From positions 1 through 64,000 of the forward strand of contig NZ_BCYZ01000018.1 of NCBI RefSeq assembly GCF_001598455.1: a DNA stretch of 64,000 bases, written 5' to 3'. The notes beneath the pieces are model-generated. The model saw only the letters and a list, made by a program, of their open reading frames with translations, did no database searches and had not been told where the DNA came from. Source of the stretch: Sphingomonas pruni NBRC 15498 (lineage in GTDB: Bacteria; Pseudomonadota; Alphaproteobacteria; Sphingomonadales; Sphingomonadaceae). Positions 8,420-16,900 of this stretch are shown here, piece by piece; position 1 is the first letter of the stretch; every line of letters begins with the position of its first letter. Position numbers and translations under genes: made by a program.

Positions 8420-9334
8420 ATGAAACTGGCTTTATCGAGTTCGATCGCGGCGATAGCCCTGTTGCTGCCGGGCACGGCATCGGCGCAGTCCGCTATGCGG
8501 GCCGCCAATTGCCAGCTCCATATCGACAGCACCAGCGCCGACTGGATCATCCAGGGATACGACCCCTTCGGCAACAGCGATCCGCTCGCCACGTTCGACG
8601 TTATCTTTCGCAATGACGGAGGCGCGGCATGCACGTTCGATGCCGTCTTCGTCACCGACCAGGAGCCGTTCGGACTGACGAACCTGACCTATAACGGGCG
8701 CGTTGCCTACACGCTGCTCGACACCTTCACCAACGTCAATGCGACCCCGCTGTCCGGCCGGACGATCGCCAGTTCGGCGCGACGGCCCATCGTGCTGCCA
8801 CCGAACAGCCAACAGGTTGTGCGCTATCAGTTCGCTGCCAACGACGAAGGCCTTACCGCCGATGGGCTGTATAGCCAGCGGCTGTCGCTGGTCGCCGAAC
8901 AGCGCGGGACGGGCGAGTCGCTGGCGTCCCGCGCGATGATCGTCGGCGTGAACGTACTGCCGTCCGCCGTGCTCGGTCTTTCCGGTCAGTATCAGCGCAA
9001 TGGCAGTCAGGCTGTGGTCGATCTCGGCGAATTGCAGGATGGGGTTTCGGGCGTCTCGCTGCAGGTCAGAGTGTCGAGTACGCGGGCCTATCGCCTGGAA
9101 TTTGCATCGAAGAATTCGGGCCTGCTCCGGCTCTCCGACACGCAATGGAGCATTCCCTACGAGATCACCGTGGGCAACAAGACGATCGCGCTCGGCGGGC
9201 GTGGCCAGTACGAATCGGGCGGGAGCAATCCGGCCTCCGACGTGTTGCCGCTGCACTTCGTCATCAATGGCGCTTCGGGGAAGCGTGCAGGCGTTTATTC
9301 GGACCTGCTGACCATCTCGATCGCCCCGAAATAG
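8420..9334 (+). CDS. Secreted distal fimbrial component (tip or anchor candidate)
   Basis: The 304-residue protein has a signal peptide ending GTASAQ (about residue 23). It appears to have two beta-rich halves. The first has cysteines in ANCQLHI and AACTFDA. The second ends GKRAGVYSDLLTISIAPK, the pilin-like terminal strand. Two pilin-like domains in one secreted protein, the last gene of a chaperone-usher operon, is the usual arrangement of a tip adhesin. The ATG at 8420 was preferred to the overlapping GTG at 8408 because GAGGGATAGG precedes it and the signal peptide starts cleanly there. Confidence 0.6.
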   Translation: MKLALSSSIAAIALLLPGTASAQSAMRAANCQLHIDSTSADWIIQGYDPFGNSDPLATFDVIFRNDGGAACTFDAVFVTDQEPFGLTNLTYNGRVAYTLLDTFTNVNATPLSGRTIASSARRPIVLPPNSQQVVRYQFAANDEGLTADGLYSQRLSLVAEQRGTGESLASRAMIVGVNVLPSAVLGLSGQYQRNGSQAVVDLGELQDGVSGVSLQVRVSSTRAYRLEFASKNSGLLRLSDTQWSIPYEITVGNKTIALGGRGQYESGGSNPASDVLPLHFVINGASGKRAGVYSDLLTISIAPK

Positions 9335-9442
9335 GCAGTCGCGCGGCGAATGGCGGCCGTCCCGCGCGGCCGAGCGCGAAGCGGACGGGCATGCGTATCT
9401 CCTTTACGCGCATTTAAGCGTAACGCATGCATAGCGGCGGCG

Positions 9443-10975
9443 ATGCTGCATACTCCCGTCGCCAAGCCGGAATCGGAAAAGGACGTTCCAGCCCCCTCGC
9501 TGTTCGCGCAGGCGCGGTCGGCGGTGATCTGGCGCTCGGGTGCGCAGATCGTCGGACAGATCATTACCTGGGGTGCGACCTTCCTGGTCATCCGCATCCT
9601 CGACCCGCACGATTATGGCCTGTTCGCGATGACCCAGGTCGTGCTGGCGGTGCTCAACATGCTCAACGGCGCGGGGCTGGCCAGCGGGTTGATCCAGAAA
9701 CCCGATGCCGACGAGCGCACGATCCGCCAACTCTACGGCATGCTGATCGTGCTTAACTTCGGACTGGGTGCGGTGCAGTTCGCGATCGCGCCCCTGGTCG
9801 CGGCCTATTTCCACCAGCCGATTGTCGCCGACCTGCTCAGGGTACAGGCGTTCATCTATGCCACCACGCCGTTCGTGGCTTTCCCCTATGCGCTGCTGGC
9901 GCGCGCGATCGACTTCAAGCAACAGGCCAAGGTCTATTTCCTGTCGTCTATCACCGGCGCGGTGGCGGCGCTGACGGGCGCCTATGCCGGGCTTGGCGTG
10001 TGGACGCTGATCCTGGCGCCGGCGGTCCTGTACGTCACGCGCGCGATCGGGATGACCAAGGTATCTGGGCATCATTACCGGCCGCTGTTCGACTTCCGCG
10101 GGGCGGGCGATCTCGCCAAGTTCGGCGGGTTGATGGCGGCTGGCCAATTCTTCTGGGTGCTGCAGAGCCAAGCCGACGTGTTCATCGCCGGCCGCGTGCT
10201 CGATCCGGCGACGCTCGGTCTCTACACGACCGGGCTGTTCCTGACCCAGATACTGGTGTCGAAATTCGTGCCGGCGATCAACGACGTCGCCTTTTCGATC
10301 TATGCCCGGATGCAGGACGATCGCGATGCCGTCGCGCAGGGCTTCGCGCGCTCGTCGCGGATGGTGATGCTGGTCGCGATGCCTTTCTATATCGGGCTGG
10401 CGGTGACCGCCGGACCGCTGGTGGCGACCGTGCTCGGCCCCAAATGGGTCGCGGCCGCGCCGCTGGTCCGGTTGCTCGCTTTGGCGATGCCGGCGATGAC
10501 GCTCCAGGTGTTGTTCAGTCCGGCGTGCAGCGCAATGGGGCGGCCGGGGATCAACGTCCATACCGGCATGATCGGCGCGGTGCTGTTGCCGCTGGCGTTC
10601 GTGGTCGGGCTGCGCTGGGGCGTGACCGGGCTCGCCGCGTCCTGGTTCTTCGCCTATTTCGTCTATCTCGCGATCACCGCCTGGCGCGTGCTGCCGGTGC
10701 TCGGCCTGTCGGCTATGGCGCTGGCGAAGGCGATCGCGCCAACCGTGACGCCGGCGATCGCGATGGGTGCGCTGGTTGTCGGGATCGACACCATCCTGCC
10801 CGAGATGGCGGTGCAGCTCCGGCTCGCGATCCTGGTTGCGGCCGGCGGCGTCGCGTATCTCGGCTGGCTGTGGTTGTTCTCGAAGGACATCGTGCTCGAG
10901 GCGATCGCGATGGTGCGCGGCAAACCTTATTACCGCGCGGGCGAAGGCCCTGTCCCGGTCACCAGCGCGGCCTGA
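9443..10975 (+). CDS. Polysaccharide flippase, MOP/Wzx-type
   Basis: The 510-residue protein has about 12-14 membrane helices. The N-terminal half matches the polysaccharide-export family: SGAQIVGQIITWGATFLVIRILDP, then DYGLFAMTQVVLAVLNMLNGAGLASGLIQ, split over residues 25-85. Members flip lipid-linked oligosaccharides across the inner membrane. MLHTPV at 9443 was chosen as the start because the upstream frame (9350-9442) is polar and lacks family similarity. No glycosyltransferases flank it, so its substrate is unknown. It converges on the phosphopantetheinyl transferase gene and overlaps it by 46 bases. That makes it a physical neighbour of the NRPS operon but not part of it. Confidence 0.8.
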   Translation: MLHTPVAKPESEKDVPAPSLFAQARSAVIWRSGAQIVGQIITWGATFLVIRILDPHDYGLFAMTQVVLAVLNMLNGAGLASGLIQKPDADERTIRQLYGMLIVLNFGLGAVQFAIAPLVAAYFHQPIVADLLRVQAFIYATTPFVAFPYALLARAIDFKQQAKVYFLSSITGAVAALTGAYAGLGVWTLILAPAVLYVTRAIGMTKVSGHHYRPLFDFRGAGDLAKFGGLMAAGQFFWVLQSQADVFIAGRVLDPATLGLYTTGLFLTQILVSKFVPAINDVAFSIYARMQDDRDAVAQGFARSSRMVMLVAMPFYIGLAVTAGPLVATVLGPKWVAAAPLVRLLALAMPAMTLQVLFSPACSAMGRPGINVHTGMIGAVLLPLAFVVGLRWGVTGLAASWFFAYFVYLAITAWRVLPVLGLSAMALAKAIAPTVTPAIAMGALVVGIDTILPEMAVQLRLAILVAAGGVAYLGWLWLFSKDIVLEAIAMVRGKPYYRAGEGPVPVTSAA

Positions 10976-11610
10976 TAGCCGGGTGACGGTTCGAACGCAC
11001 TTAGTGCCCAGCCCTTTTCGTCGCTGGTGAAGCGCGCTGCTTCGCCGGGCGCGACCGACACGGTGAAAGAGTCGAGCGGATAGGACAGGCCGAGGCCAAG
11101 CGCCTTCACATACGCTTCCTTGCGCGTCCAGCAATTGTAGAAGCCGGTGATCCATTGATCGGGCGGCAGCGCGGCCAGCGCGTCATATTCTGTCGGCGCA
11201 AACAGCCGTTTGGCGACGCGCGGGCAGGCGAGGTCGGGATTGCGCCATTCGATGTCGCACCCGATCGCTCCCCCGCGCATCGTCGCCAGCAACGCCAGCC
11301 CGTTCGAATGCGAGAGGTTGAAGGCGAGATCGGGATCGTCGAGCAGAAACGGCTTGTCATGCTCGTCGGTGGCGATGCGTACCATCTGCGGTGCGATGCC
11401 CAATTCCTGACCGAGATGCGCGCGCAACAGTCCACGCCGCGCGACGAATCGGTCGCGGTCGATCGCGCGGCGAAACCGCGATGCGCGCAGAAGCTCGTCC
11501 GCATCGAGCCAGAAACTATATTCGTCGAGTTCCGCACGCGGCAGGTCGAGGTCGAACAACGCCAGGGTCGCGATGCCCGGCGCGGCCTGGTCGATCGCGA
11601 CCATCTCCAT
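10930..11610 (-). CDS. 4'-phosphopantetheinyl transferase, Sfp type
   Basis: The 226-residue protein shows the Sfp-family motifs in order: FNLSHSNGLAL (residues 98-108), GCDIEW (117-122, Asp119 and Glu121 as Mg ligands) and WTRKEAYVKALGLGL (161-175, Glu165 and Lys169). These enzymes transfer phosphopantetheine from CoA to a Ser of carrier proteins. It begins two bases after the stop of the NRPS gene and is the last gene of that operon. It is therefore most likely the dedicated activator of the two carrier domains encoded upstream. A separate AcpS-type enzyme for fatty acid synthesis is encoded at 23912-24358. Confidence 0.88.
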   Translation of the reverse strand: MEMVAIDQAAPGIATLALFDLDLPRAELDEYSFWLDADELLRASRFRRAIDRDRFVARRGLLRAHLGQELGIAPQMVRIATDEHDKPFLLDDPDLAFNLSHSNGLALLATMRGGAIGCDIEWRNPDLACPRVAKRLFAPTEYDALAALPPDQWITGFYNCWTRKEAYVKALGLGLSYPLDSFTVSVAPGEAARFTSDEKGWALSAFEPSPGYQAALVTGTGPSPAR

Positions 11611-11612
11611 GA

Positions 11613-14600
11613 TCAGGGCCTCAGGCGGCGACCCGGCCGGCAGGACCGATCGAGCGCTTCGGTCAGCCGCTGGGCGAATGTCGCGACATTGGGCGGCTCG
11701 GCCATCGTGCCGTGTGTGCCGGGGATGTCGTACGATTCGAGCGGGCCGCGCACGACCTCCGCCCAGCCCGGCCGGCTGTCGAGCACCGCGAGGCGTTCGG
11801 CCGGCTGGAACAAGGCGACCGCGCCATCATAATCGCCCGGGAAATAGCTATAGGCGGCCTGTTCCATCTGCGCGGCGAAGACGCGATAACGCCCCTCGCG
11901 CTCGGCGATCTCGGCAACGCCGACATCCTCCATCAGCCCGCGCGCGCGGTCGAACGCGTAATCGAGCCGCTTGCCGATCGGCAGGTTGCTCCACACGCCG
12001 AGATGGTAGCGTGCCTTGCTCATCCGCATCTGGGTGGACGTGATCCGCTGGAACGCGACCGGGTTCATCGAATGCCCCAGCGCGAGCAGCGGCACGTCCT
12101 CGCCCGAAGCGCGCAATTGCCGCGCGACCTCGAACGCCATGATGCCGTTGGTGCACCAGCCGCCGATCAGATACGGCCCCTTGGGGCGCGTTGCGCGGAT
12201 CACCGCGACGATCTCCGACGCCATCTGCTCGAACGTCATGTCGGGCTCGAGTGTGCGTTCGAGAATGGGTCCAAGTGGCAGGCCGAGAAACGGGCGATCG
12301 GTGCCCATCGCCTGGGCCAGCGCCATGAAGGTCGGGCCGCCGTCGAGCCACAGCAAGGGTAGCTCGTCGCCCTTGGGCTGGAGCGGCACCCATTCACCCA
12401 GATCGGCGCTGGCGTCGCTGTCGATCCGCTCGGCGAGCTTGTCGAGCGTCGGCGCCTGGAAGAATTCGGCCATGCCGATGCGGCGGCCCCATTGCTGCTC
12501 GATCCGCACCAGCAGCCGCGCGACCAGCAGCGAATGCCCGCCGAGTTCGAAGAAGCTGTCGTCGCGGCTGACCTGGCCGATGCGCAGCAGGTCGCACCAG
12601 ATCGCGGCGAGCGTGGTTTCGGTCTCGCCCTGCGGCGGTTCGATCGCGCGGGCGCCGGCACCGCCCGGCTGCGGCAGCGCCTTGCGGTCGACCTTCGCGT
12701 TCGGCGTCATCGGCAGCGCCGAGAGATGCTCGAAATGCGAGGGGATCATGTAGTCGGGCAAGGTCTTGGCGAGATGCGCGCGCAATTCGGCGCGGCTCGG
12801 CATGTCGTCGCCGCGCGTCACGACATAAGCCGCTAGCGCGCGTTCGCCCGAGGCGTCGGGCCAGCTGCGCACGGCGGCGGCAACGATGTCGGGATGCTCG
12901 GAGAGTGCGCCTTCGATCTCCTCGACCGCGACGCGATAGCCGCGAATCTTCTCGTCATTGTCGACCCGGCCGAGGCACAGGATCGTCCCGTCCGCCTGGT
13001 ATTTGGCCAGGTCGCCGGTGCGGTACAGCCGCTCGCCCCTGATCTCGACGAAGCGCTCGGCGGTGAGGTCTGGGCGATGGCGGTAGCCCTTCGCTAGGCC
13101 GGCGCCGCCAATGAACAATTCGCCGACCACGCCGATCGGCGCGGTGTTGCGGTATCGGTCGAGGATGTGGATCGTGGTGTTGGTGAGCGGCCGGCCGATC
13201 GGCACTGGCCCGTCGCCCGGTGTCACGCGCGCGAGCGTCGACCAGATCGTCGTCTCGGTCGGGCCATAGACGTTCCACAGCTCGCCCGAGCGCTGGATCA
13301 GGCTTTCGGCGAGATCACGCGGCAGCGCCTCGCCGCCGCACAGGATGCGCAGATTGGGCGAACCCTGCCAGCCTGCCTCGATCAGCGCGCGCCAGGTCGC
13401 GGGCGTGGCCTGCATGACGCTGGGCTGGCTGCTGACGAACCGCTCGTTCAGCTGGCGCGGGTCGGCGGTCACGCTCTTGGGTGCGAGGATCAGCTCGCCG
13501 CCGCTGATCAGCGGCAGGAACAGTTCGAGTCCGGCGATGTCGAACGACAGGGTCGTGACCGCGAGGAGCGAATCTTCCGCGGTGAAACCGGGATTGGCGC
13601 GGAACGATTCGAGCAGGTTGATCAGCGCGCCATGACCGATCTCGACACCCTTGGGGTTGCCGGTCGAGCCTGACGTGTAGAGCACGTAGGCGAGGTCCTC
13701 GGCCTGCACCGTCACGGCGGCAGGGGCACGCGCGCCTTCGCGAACATCATCGATCAGGATGCGTGGCAGACCGCAATCGGCGAGGACATGGTCGAGCGCA
13801 CGCTCGCTGAGCAGCCCCTTCGCGCCAGCATCCTTCGCGATATAGTCGAGTCGCGCCGCGGGGAAATCGGGATCGAGCGGCAAGTACGCAGCGCCCAGCC
13901 GGTGTACCGCCAGCAAGGCGGCGACCATGTCGGGCGAGCGGTCGAGACAGATTCCGACCAGATCGCCCTTTTCGATGCCGGCGGCGCGCAGTGACGCGGC
14001 GATCGCGCCGGCGCACGCGTCCAGCATCGCATAGCTGACCGCATGTTCGCCGAAGCGGATCGCGGTGGCGTCCGGGCGCGCGGCGACCTGCGCGCGGAAG
14101 GCGTCAGGCAGCAAGTTCGCTGGCGGCGCGGCCTCGGTCGCGTTCCAGTCGGTCAGCAGCTTGCGGCGCTCGCTCTCACCGATCAGCGGCAGATCCTTGA
14201 GCGGCAGCGTCGCGTCGGCGACGACGCCCTCCAGGATCGTCATGTAATGGCCGATCATCCGCCGTACGGTCGACGGATCGAACAATTCGGTCGAATAGAG
14301 GAAGCGGCCGTGCATCCCCTCATTCTGACGCTCGTCGAGTTCGAGATAGAGGTCGAACTTGGCGCCGCCGACCACGACGTCCATCTGGGTCAGGTCCCAG
14401 CCGTCGGGGAAGGGATCGACCGGGGGTTCGATCGAGAACAGACAATTGAACAAGGGATGCGTGCCCGGCTGACGCTTGACGTCGAGCGCGCGGACGACCT
14501 CGTCGAACGGCGCCTCGCTCGCGGCGAGCGCGCCGAGCACCGAATCGCGGACCTCGATCAGAAAGTCGCTGAACCGCGTCTCGCCCTTGGGCTTGGCGCG

Positions 14601-15608
14601 CAGCGAGATCGTGTTGAGGAAATAGCCGACGACATTTTCGAGTTCGGGACGGCGGCGCAGGTCGGTGACGCCGCCGACGATGATGTCTTCCTCGCCGGAA
14701 TAGAGGTGAAGCTGCGCGTGATAGGCGGCGAGCAGGGTCATGTAGAGCGTGACCCCGTGACGCCGCCCGACCTGCTTGAGATTTTCGATGAGCTCGTTCG
14801 GGATCTCGAACACTTCCATCGACCCGGCATGGGTCGGCCGCGCCGGCTTGGTGCGGTCGCCCACCAGTTCGAGCTTGGGCGGCGCGTCGGCCAGCGTCTT
14901 GCGCCAGTAATCGATCTGCTTCTGGATCGGCGCGCTCTTGAGGTGCTCCTGCTGCCAGATCGTATAATCGCCATATTGCAGCGCCGGCATCGGCAGCGGC
15001 GAGGGCGCGCCGCGCGAAAATGCGTCGTACAACTTGGCCAGTTCGGGCACGATCACGCGATAGATCGCCACGCCGTCGAAGATGATGTGGTGGAGCGTGA
15101 AATAGAGCCGGTGATTGTCGTCGGCGAGCTTGACGATCCGCGCGCGGAACAGCGGCGCGTCGCTCAGGTCGATCGCGCGGCGGGCATCCTCCTGGCCGAT
15201 CGCCAGCGCCGCGGCATCGCGCTCCGCTTCGGGCAGATGGCTGACATCGTCATAGGGCAGCAGGATGTCCTGATGCTCGCGGACGCGCTGGACCAGCACG
15301 CCGCCTTCTTCGACGAAGGCGGTGCGCCACGCCTCGTGCCGGCGCAATATCTCGTTGACGCTGCGCTCCATCGCGCGGCGGTCGAAACTGCCGAAACGAT
15401 GGATCGTGATCGATTCGTTATAGAGCGGCATGTCCGGCGCCATGATGGCGTGGAGCCACACCTGGCGCTGGTCGGCCGACAGCGGAATCTCTGCGTCGGG
15501 CGCGCGCTTCTCGATCTGCTGCGGCTTGGCGGAGGCGACACCGCCGCCGCGCATCATCTTTTCGAGCAGCGCCCGCTTCGACGCGGACAGGTCGACATGC
15601 GCGTTCAT
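11613..15608 (-). CDS. Nonribosomal peptide synthetase module C-A(Gly)-T-TE
   Basis: This 1331-residue protein is a complete terminal module. The condensation domain (about 45-480) has an intact HHIIFDG (173-179). The adenylation domain (about 495-990) has LYTSGSTGNPKG (643-654), VYGPTETT and YRTGD. Aligning to GrsA numbering I read specificity residues D-I-L-Q-L-G-V-I-W-K, one residue from the glycine code DILQLGLIWK. The carrier domain has LGGHS (Ser1026). The thioesterase (about 1070-1320) reads GGWCTNG, so Cys1152 replaces the usual Ser (codon TGC at 12153-12155), with His1299 in PGTHG; the acid residue is not obvious (LALGHSMNP at the usual Asp position). The start at 15608 lies five bases after the P450 stop. 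It condenses an upstream aminoacyl group with glycine and releases the product. Confidence 0.9.
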   Translation of the reverse strand: MNAHVDLSASKRALLEKMMRGGGVASAKPQQIEKRAPDAEIPLSADQRQVWLHAIMAPDMPLYNESITIHRFGSFDRRAMERSVNEILRRHEAWRTAFVEEGGVLVQRVREHQDILLPYDDVSHLPEAERDAAALAIGQEDARRAIDLSDAPLFRARIVKLADDNHRLYFTLHHIIFDGVAIYRVIVPELAKLYDAFSRGAPSPLPMPALQYGDYTIWQQEHLKSAPIQKQIDYWRKTLADAPPKLELVGDRTKPARPTHAGSMEVFEIPNELIENLKQVGRRHGVTLYMTLLAAYHAQLHLYSGEEDIIVGGVTDLRRRPELENVVGYFLNTISLRAKPKGETRFSDFLIEVRDSVLGALAASEAPFDEVVRALDVKRQPGTHPLFNCLFSIEPPVDPFPDGWDLTQMDVVVGGAKFDLYLELDERQNEGMHGRFLYSTELFDPSTVRRMIGHYMTILEGVVADATLPLKDLPLIGESERRKLLTDWNATEAAPPANLLPDAFRAQVAARPDATAIRFGEHAVSYAMLDACAGAIAASLRAAGIEKGDLVGICLDRSPDMVAALLAVHRLGAAYLPLDPDFPAARLDYIAKDAGAKGLLSERALDHVLADCGLPRILIDDVREGARAPAAVTVQAEDLAYVLYTSGSTGNPKGVEIGHGALINLLESFRANPGFTAEDSLLAVTTLSFDIAGLELFLPLISGGELILAPKSVTADPRQLNERFVSSQPSVMQATPATWRALIEAGWQGSPNLRILCGGEALPRDLAESLIQRSGELWNVYGPTETTIWSTLARVTPGDGPVPIGRPLTNTTIHILDRYRNTAPIGVVGELFIGGAGLAKGYRHRPDLTAERFVEIRGERLYRTGDLAKYQADGTILCLGRVDNDEKIRGYRVAVEEIEGALSEHPDIVAAAVRSWPDASGERALAAYVVTRGDDMPSRAELRAHLAKTLPDYMIPSHFEHLSALPMTPNAKVDRKALPQPGGAGARAIEPPQGETETTLAAIWCDLLRIGQVSRDDSFFELGGHSLLVARLLVRIEQQWGRRIGMAEFFQAPTLDKLAERIDSDASADLGEWVPLQPKGDELPLLWLDGGPTFMALAQAMGTDRPFLGLPLGPILERTLEPDMTFEQMASEIVAVIRATRPKGPYLIGGWCTNGIMAFEVARQLRASGEDVPLLALGHSMNPVAFQRITSTQMRMSKARYHLGVWSNLPIGKRLDYAFDRARGLMEDVGVAEIAEREGRYRVFAAQMEQAAYSYFPGDYDGAVALFQPAERLAVLDSRPGWAEVVRGPLESYDIPGTHGTMAEPPNVATFAQRLTEALDRSCRPGRRLRP

Positions 15609-15613
15609 GGGTG

Positions 15614-16876
15614 TCAGCCCGCGACGGGACGGAAAGCGAGCGGCAAGGCAGACAGGCCACGCAGCCCCGAATTGGTCCGCCATTCGAGCGTGCTCTCCGG
15701 CACCGCGACGCGAATGTCCTCCATCCGAGCGAGCAACGCGAGGTAAGAGATTCGCGCTTCCATTCGCGCCAGCGCAGCACCGAAGCAGAAATGCGCCGCC
15801 CAGCCGAAGGCGAGATGGCGGTTATCGGTACGGGTGAGGTCGAGCTCGTCGGGATTGGGGAAGCGCTCGGGGTCGCGATTGCCGGCAGCCATTACCGCCA
15901 TCACCGCCTCGCCCTTCTTCATCAGCTTGCCGCCGATCTCGGTGTCCTGCTTGACGATGCGCGCGGTGTGCTGGCTCGGCGTCTCGTAGCGCAGCAATTC
16001 CTCGACCGCAGGTTCGATGATCTCGGGATGCGCGCGCAATTGCGCCATCTTGTCGGGCTGGCGAGTGAGCGTCAGGATGCCGTTGCCGATCAGATTGGTG
16101 GTGGTCTCCTGCCCGCCGACCATCGTCACGATGGTATTGGCGACGACCTCGTCCTCGGACAGGCGCTGGCCGTCGACCTCGGCGTCCATCAGCGATCGGA
16201 TCAGCCCGTCATGCGGATTACGTTCCTGCTCGCGCACCGCATCGCGGAAATAGCCGGTCATGTCGGCGACGCATTTCAGCACGTCGCGGATGCGGTCGGG
16301 ATTGTGCTGGAAGTTGCCGAGCATCTCGGCGAACGTCGCCGACCAGGATTTGAGCTGGCGATGATCCTCGAGCGGCACGCCGAGCAGCCCGGCGGTGACG
16401 ATCGCGGGGAACGGCTCTGCGAAATCGGCGATCAGCTCGCACTCGCCGCCCTTGGCGGCCTCGTCGATCAGGCCGTGCGCGATCTCGCGGACCTTGTCTT
16501 CCATCGCCTCGACCCGCCGCGGGGTGAAGGCGCTCATGCAAAGCTTGCGCAGGCGGGTATGGTCGGGCGCGTCGAGGAACAGCATTTGGCGCGCCATCAG
16601 GTCGGCGACCGGGCCGAGCGAGGGCAGGCCAAGCGCTTCCATCTTCTTCGGATCGGGCGTGCGGTCGGCGCTGAATTCCTTCAGCACGAAATGCACGTCC
16701 TCATACCGCGTCACGACCCAGGTGTGCATGAACGGATCCCACGTCACCGGCGCTTCCTCGCGGAGGCGGCGGTAGAAGGGGAAGGGATCGGCGTGGACCT
16801 TGGGATCGAGCAGCTGGAACAGGCTGAGGCTCGGATCGAACGGCTGCGCCGCGGCGATGGGCGATTGCTCGGTCAT
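15614..16876 (-). CDS. Cytochrome P450 (NRPS tailoring)
   Basis: The 420-residue protein is a soluble bacterial class I P450. The I-helix oxygen-binding motif is GGQETT (254-259). The K-helix ExxR is Glu293-Arg296. The heme signature FGWAAHFCFG has the ligand Cys364, followed by AALARMEA. It lies between the A-T didomain gene (24 bases upstream) and the C-A-T-TE gene (5 bases downstream), so it is certainly co-transcribed. P450s next to free-standing A-T proteins in other pathways (NovH/NovI-type) beta-hydroxylate the carrier-bound amino acid; that role is inferred here. No ferredoxin or ferredoxin reductase is encoded in the operon, so electrons must come from elsewhere. Confidence 0.88.
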   Translation of the reverse strand: MTEQSPIAAAQPFDPSLSLFQLLDPKVHADPFPFYRRLREEAPVTWDPFMHTWVVTRYEDVHFVLKEFSADRTPDPKKMEALGLPSLGPVADLMARQMLFLDAPDHTRLRKLCMSAFTPRRVEAMEDKVREIAHGLIDEAAKGGECELIADFAEPFPAIVTAGLLGVPLEDHRQLKSWSATFAEMLGNFQHNPDRIRDVLKCVADMTGYFRDAVREQERNPHDGLIRSLMDAEVDGQRLSEDEVVANTIVTMVGGQETTTNLIGNGILTLTRQPDKMAQLRAHPEIIEPAVEELLRYETPSQHTARIVKQDTEIGGKLMKKGEAVMAVMAAGNRDPERFPNPDELDLTRTDNRHLAFGWAAHFCFGAALARMEARISYLALLARMEDIRVAVPESTLEWRTNSGLRGLSALPLAFRPVAG

Positions 16877-16900
16877 GTCTGTCGGCTCTCCGTTCGGCCG

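Noticed and set aside
10985..10997. GGTTCGAA, resembling a tRNA T-loop
   Set aside because: It lies inside the phosphopantetheinyl transferase gene and has no acceptor or anticodon stems around it. No tRNA was found elsewhere.
9404..11155. 583-residue open frame on the minus strand
   Set aside because: It runs antisense through the flippase gene, which has convincing membrane helices and family motifs. The frame is dominated by Arg, His and Gln.
14043..15746. 567-residue open frame on the plus strand
   Set aside because: It is antisense to the condensation and adenylation domains of the NRPS gene. It has the Arg/Gln/Asp-rich composition typical of mirror frames in GC-rich DNA and no recognisable motif.
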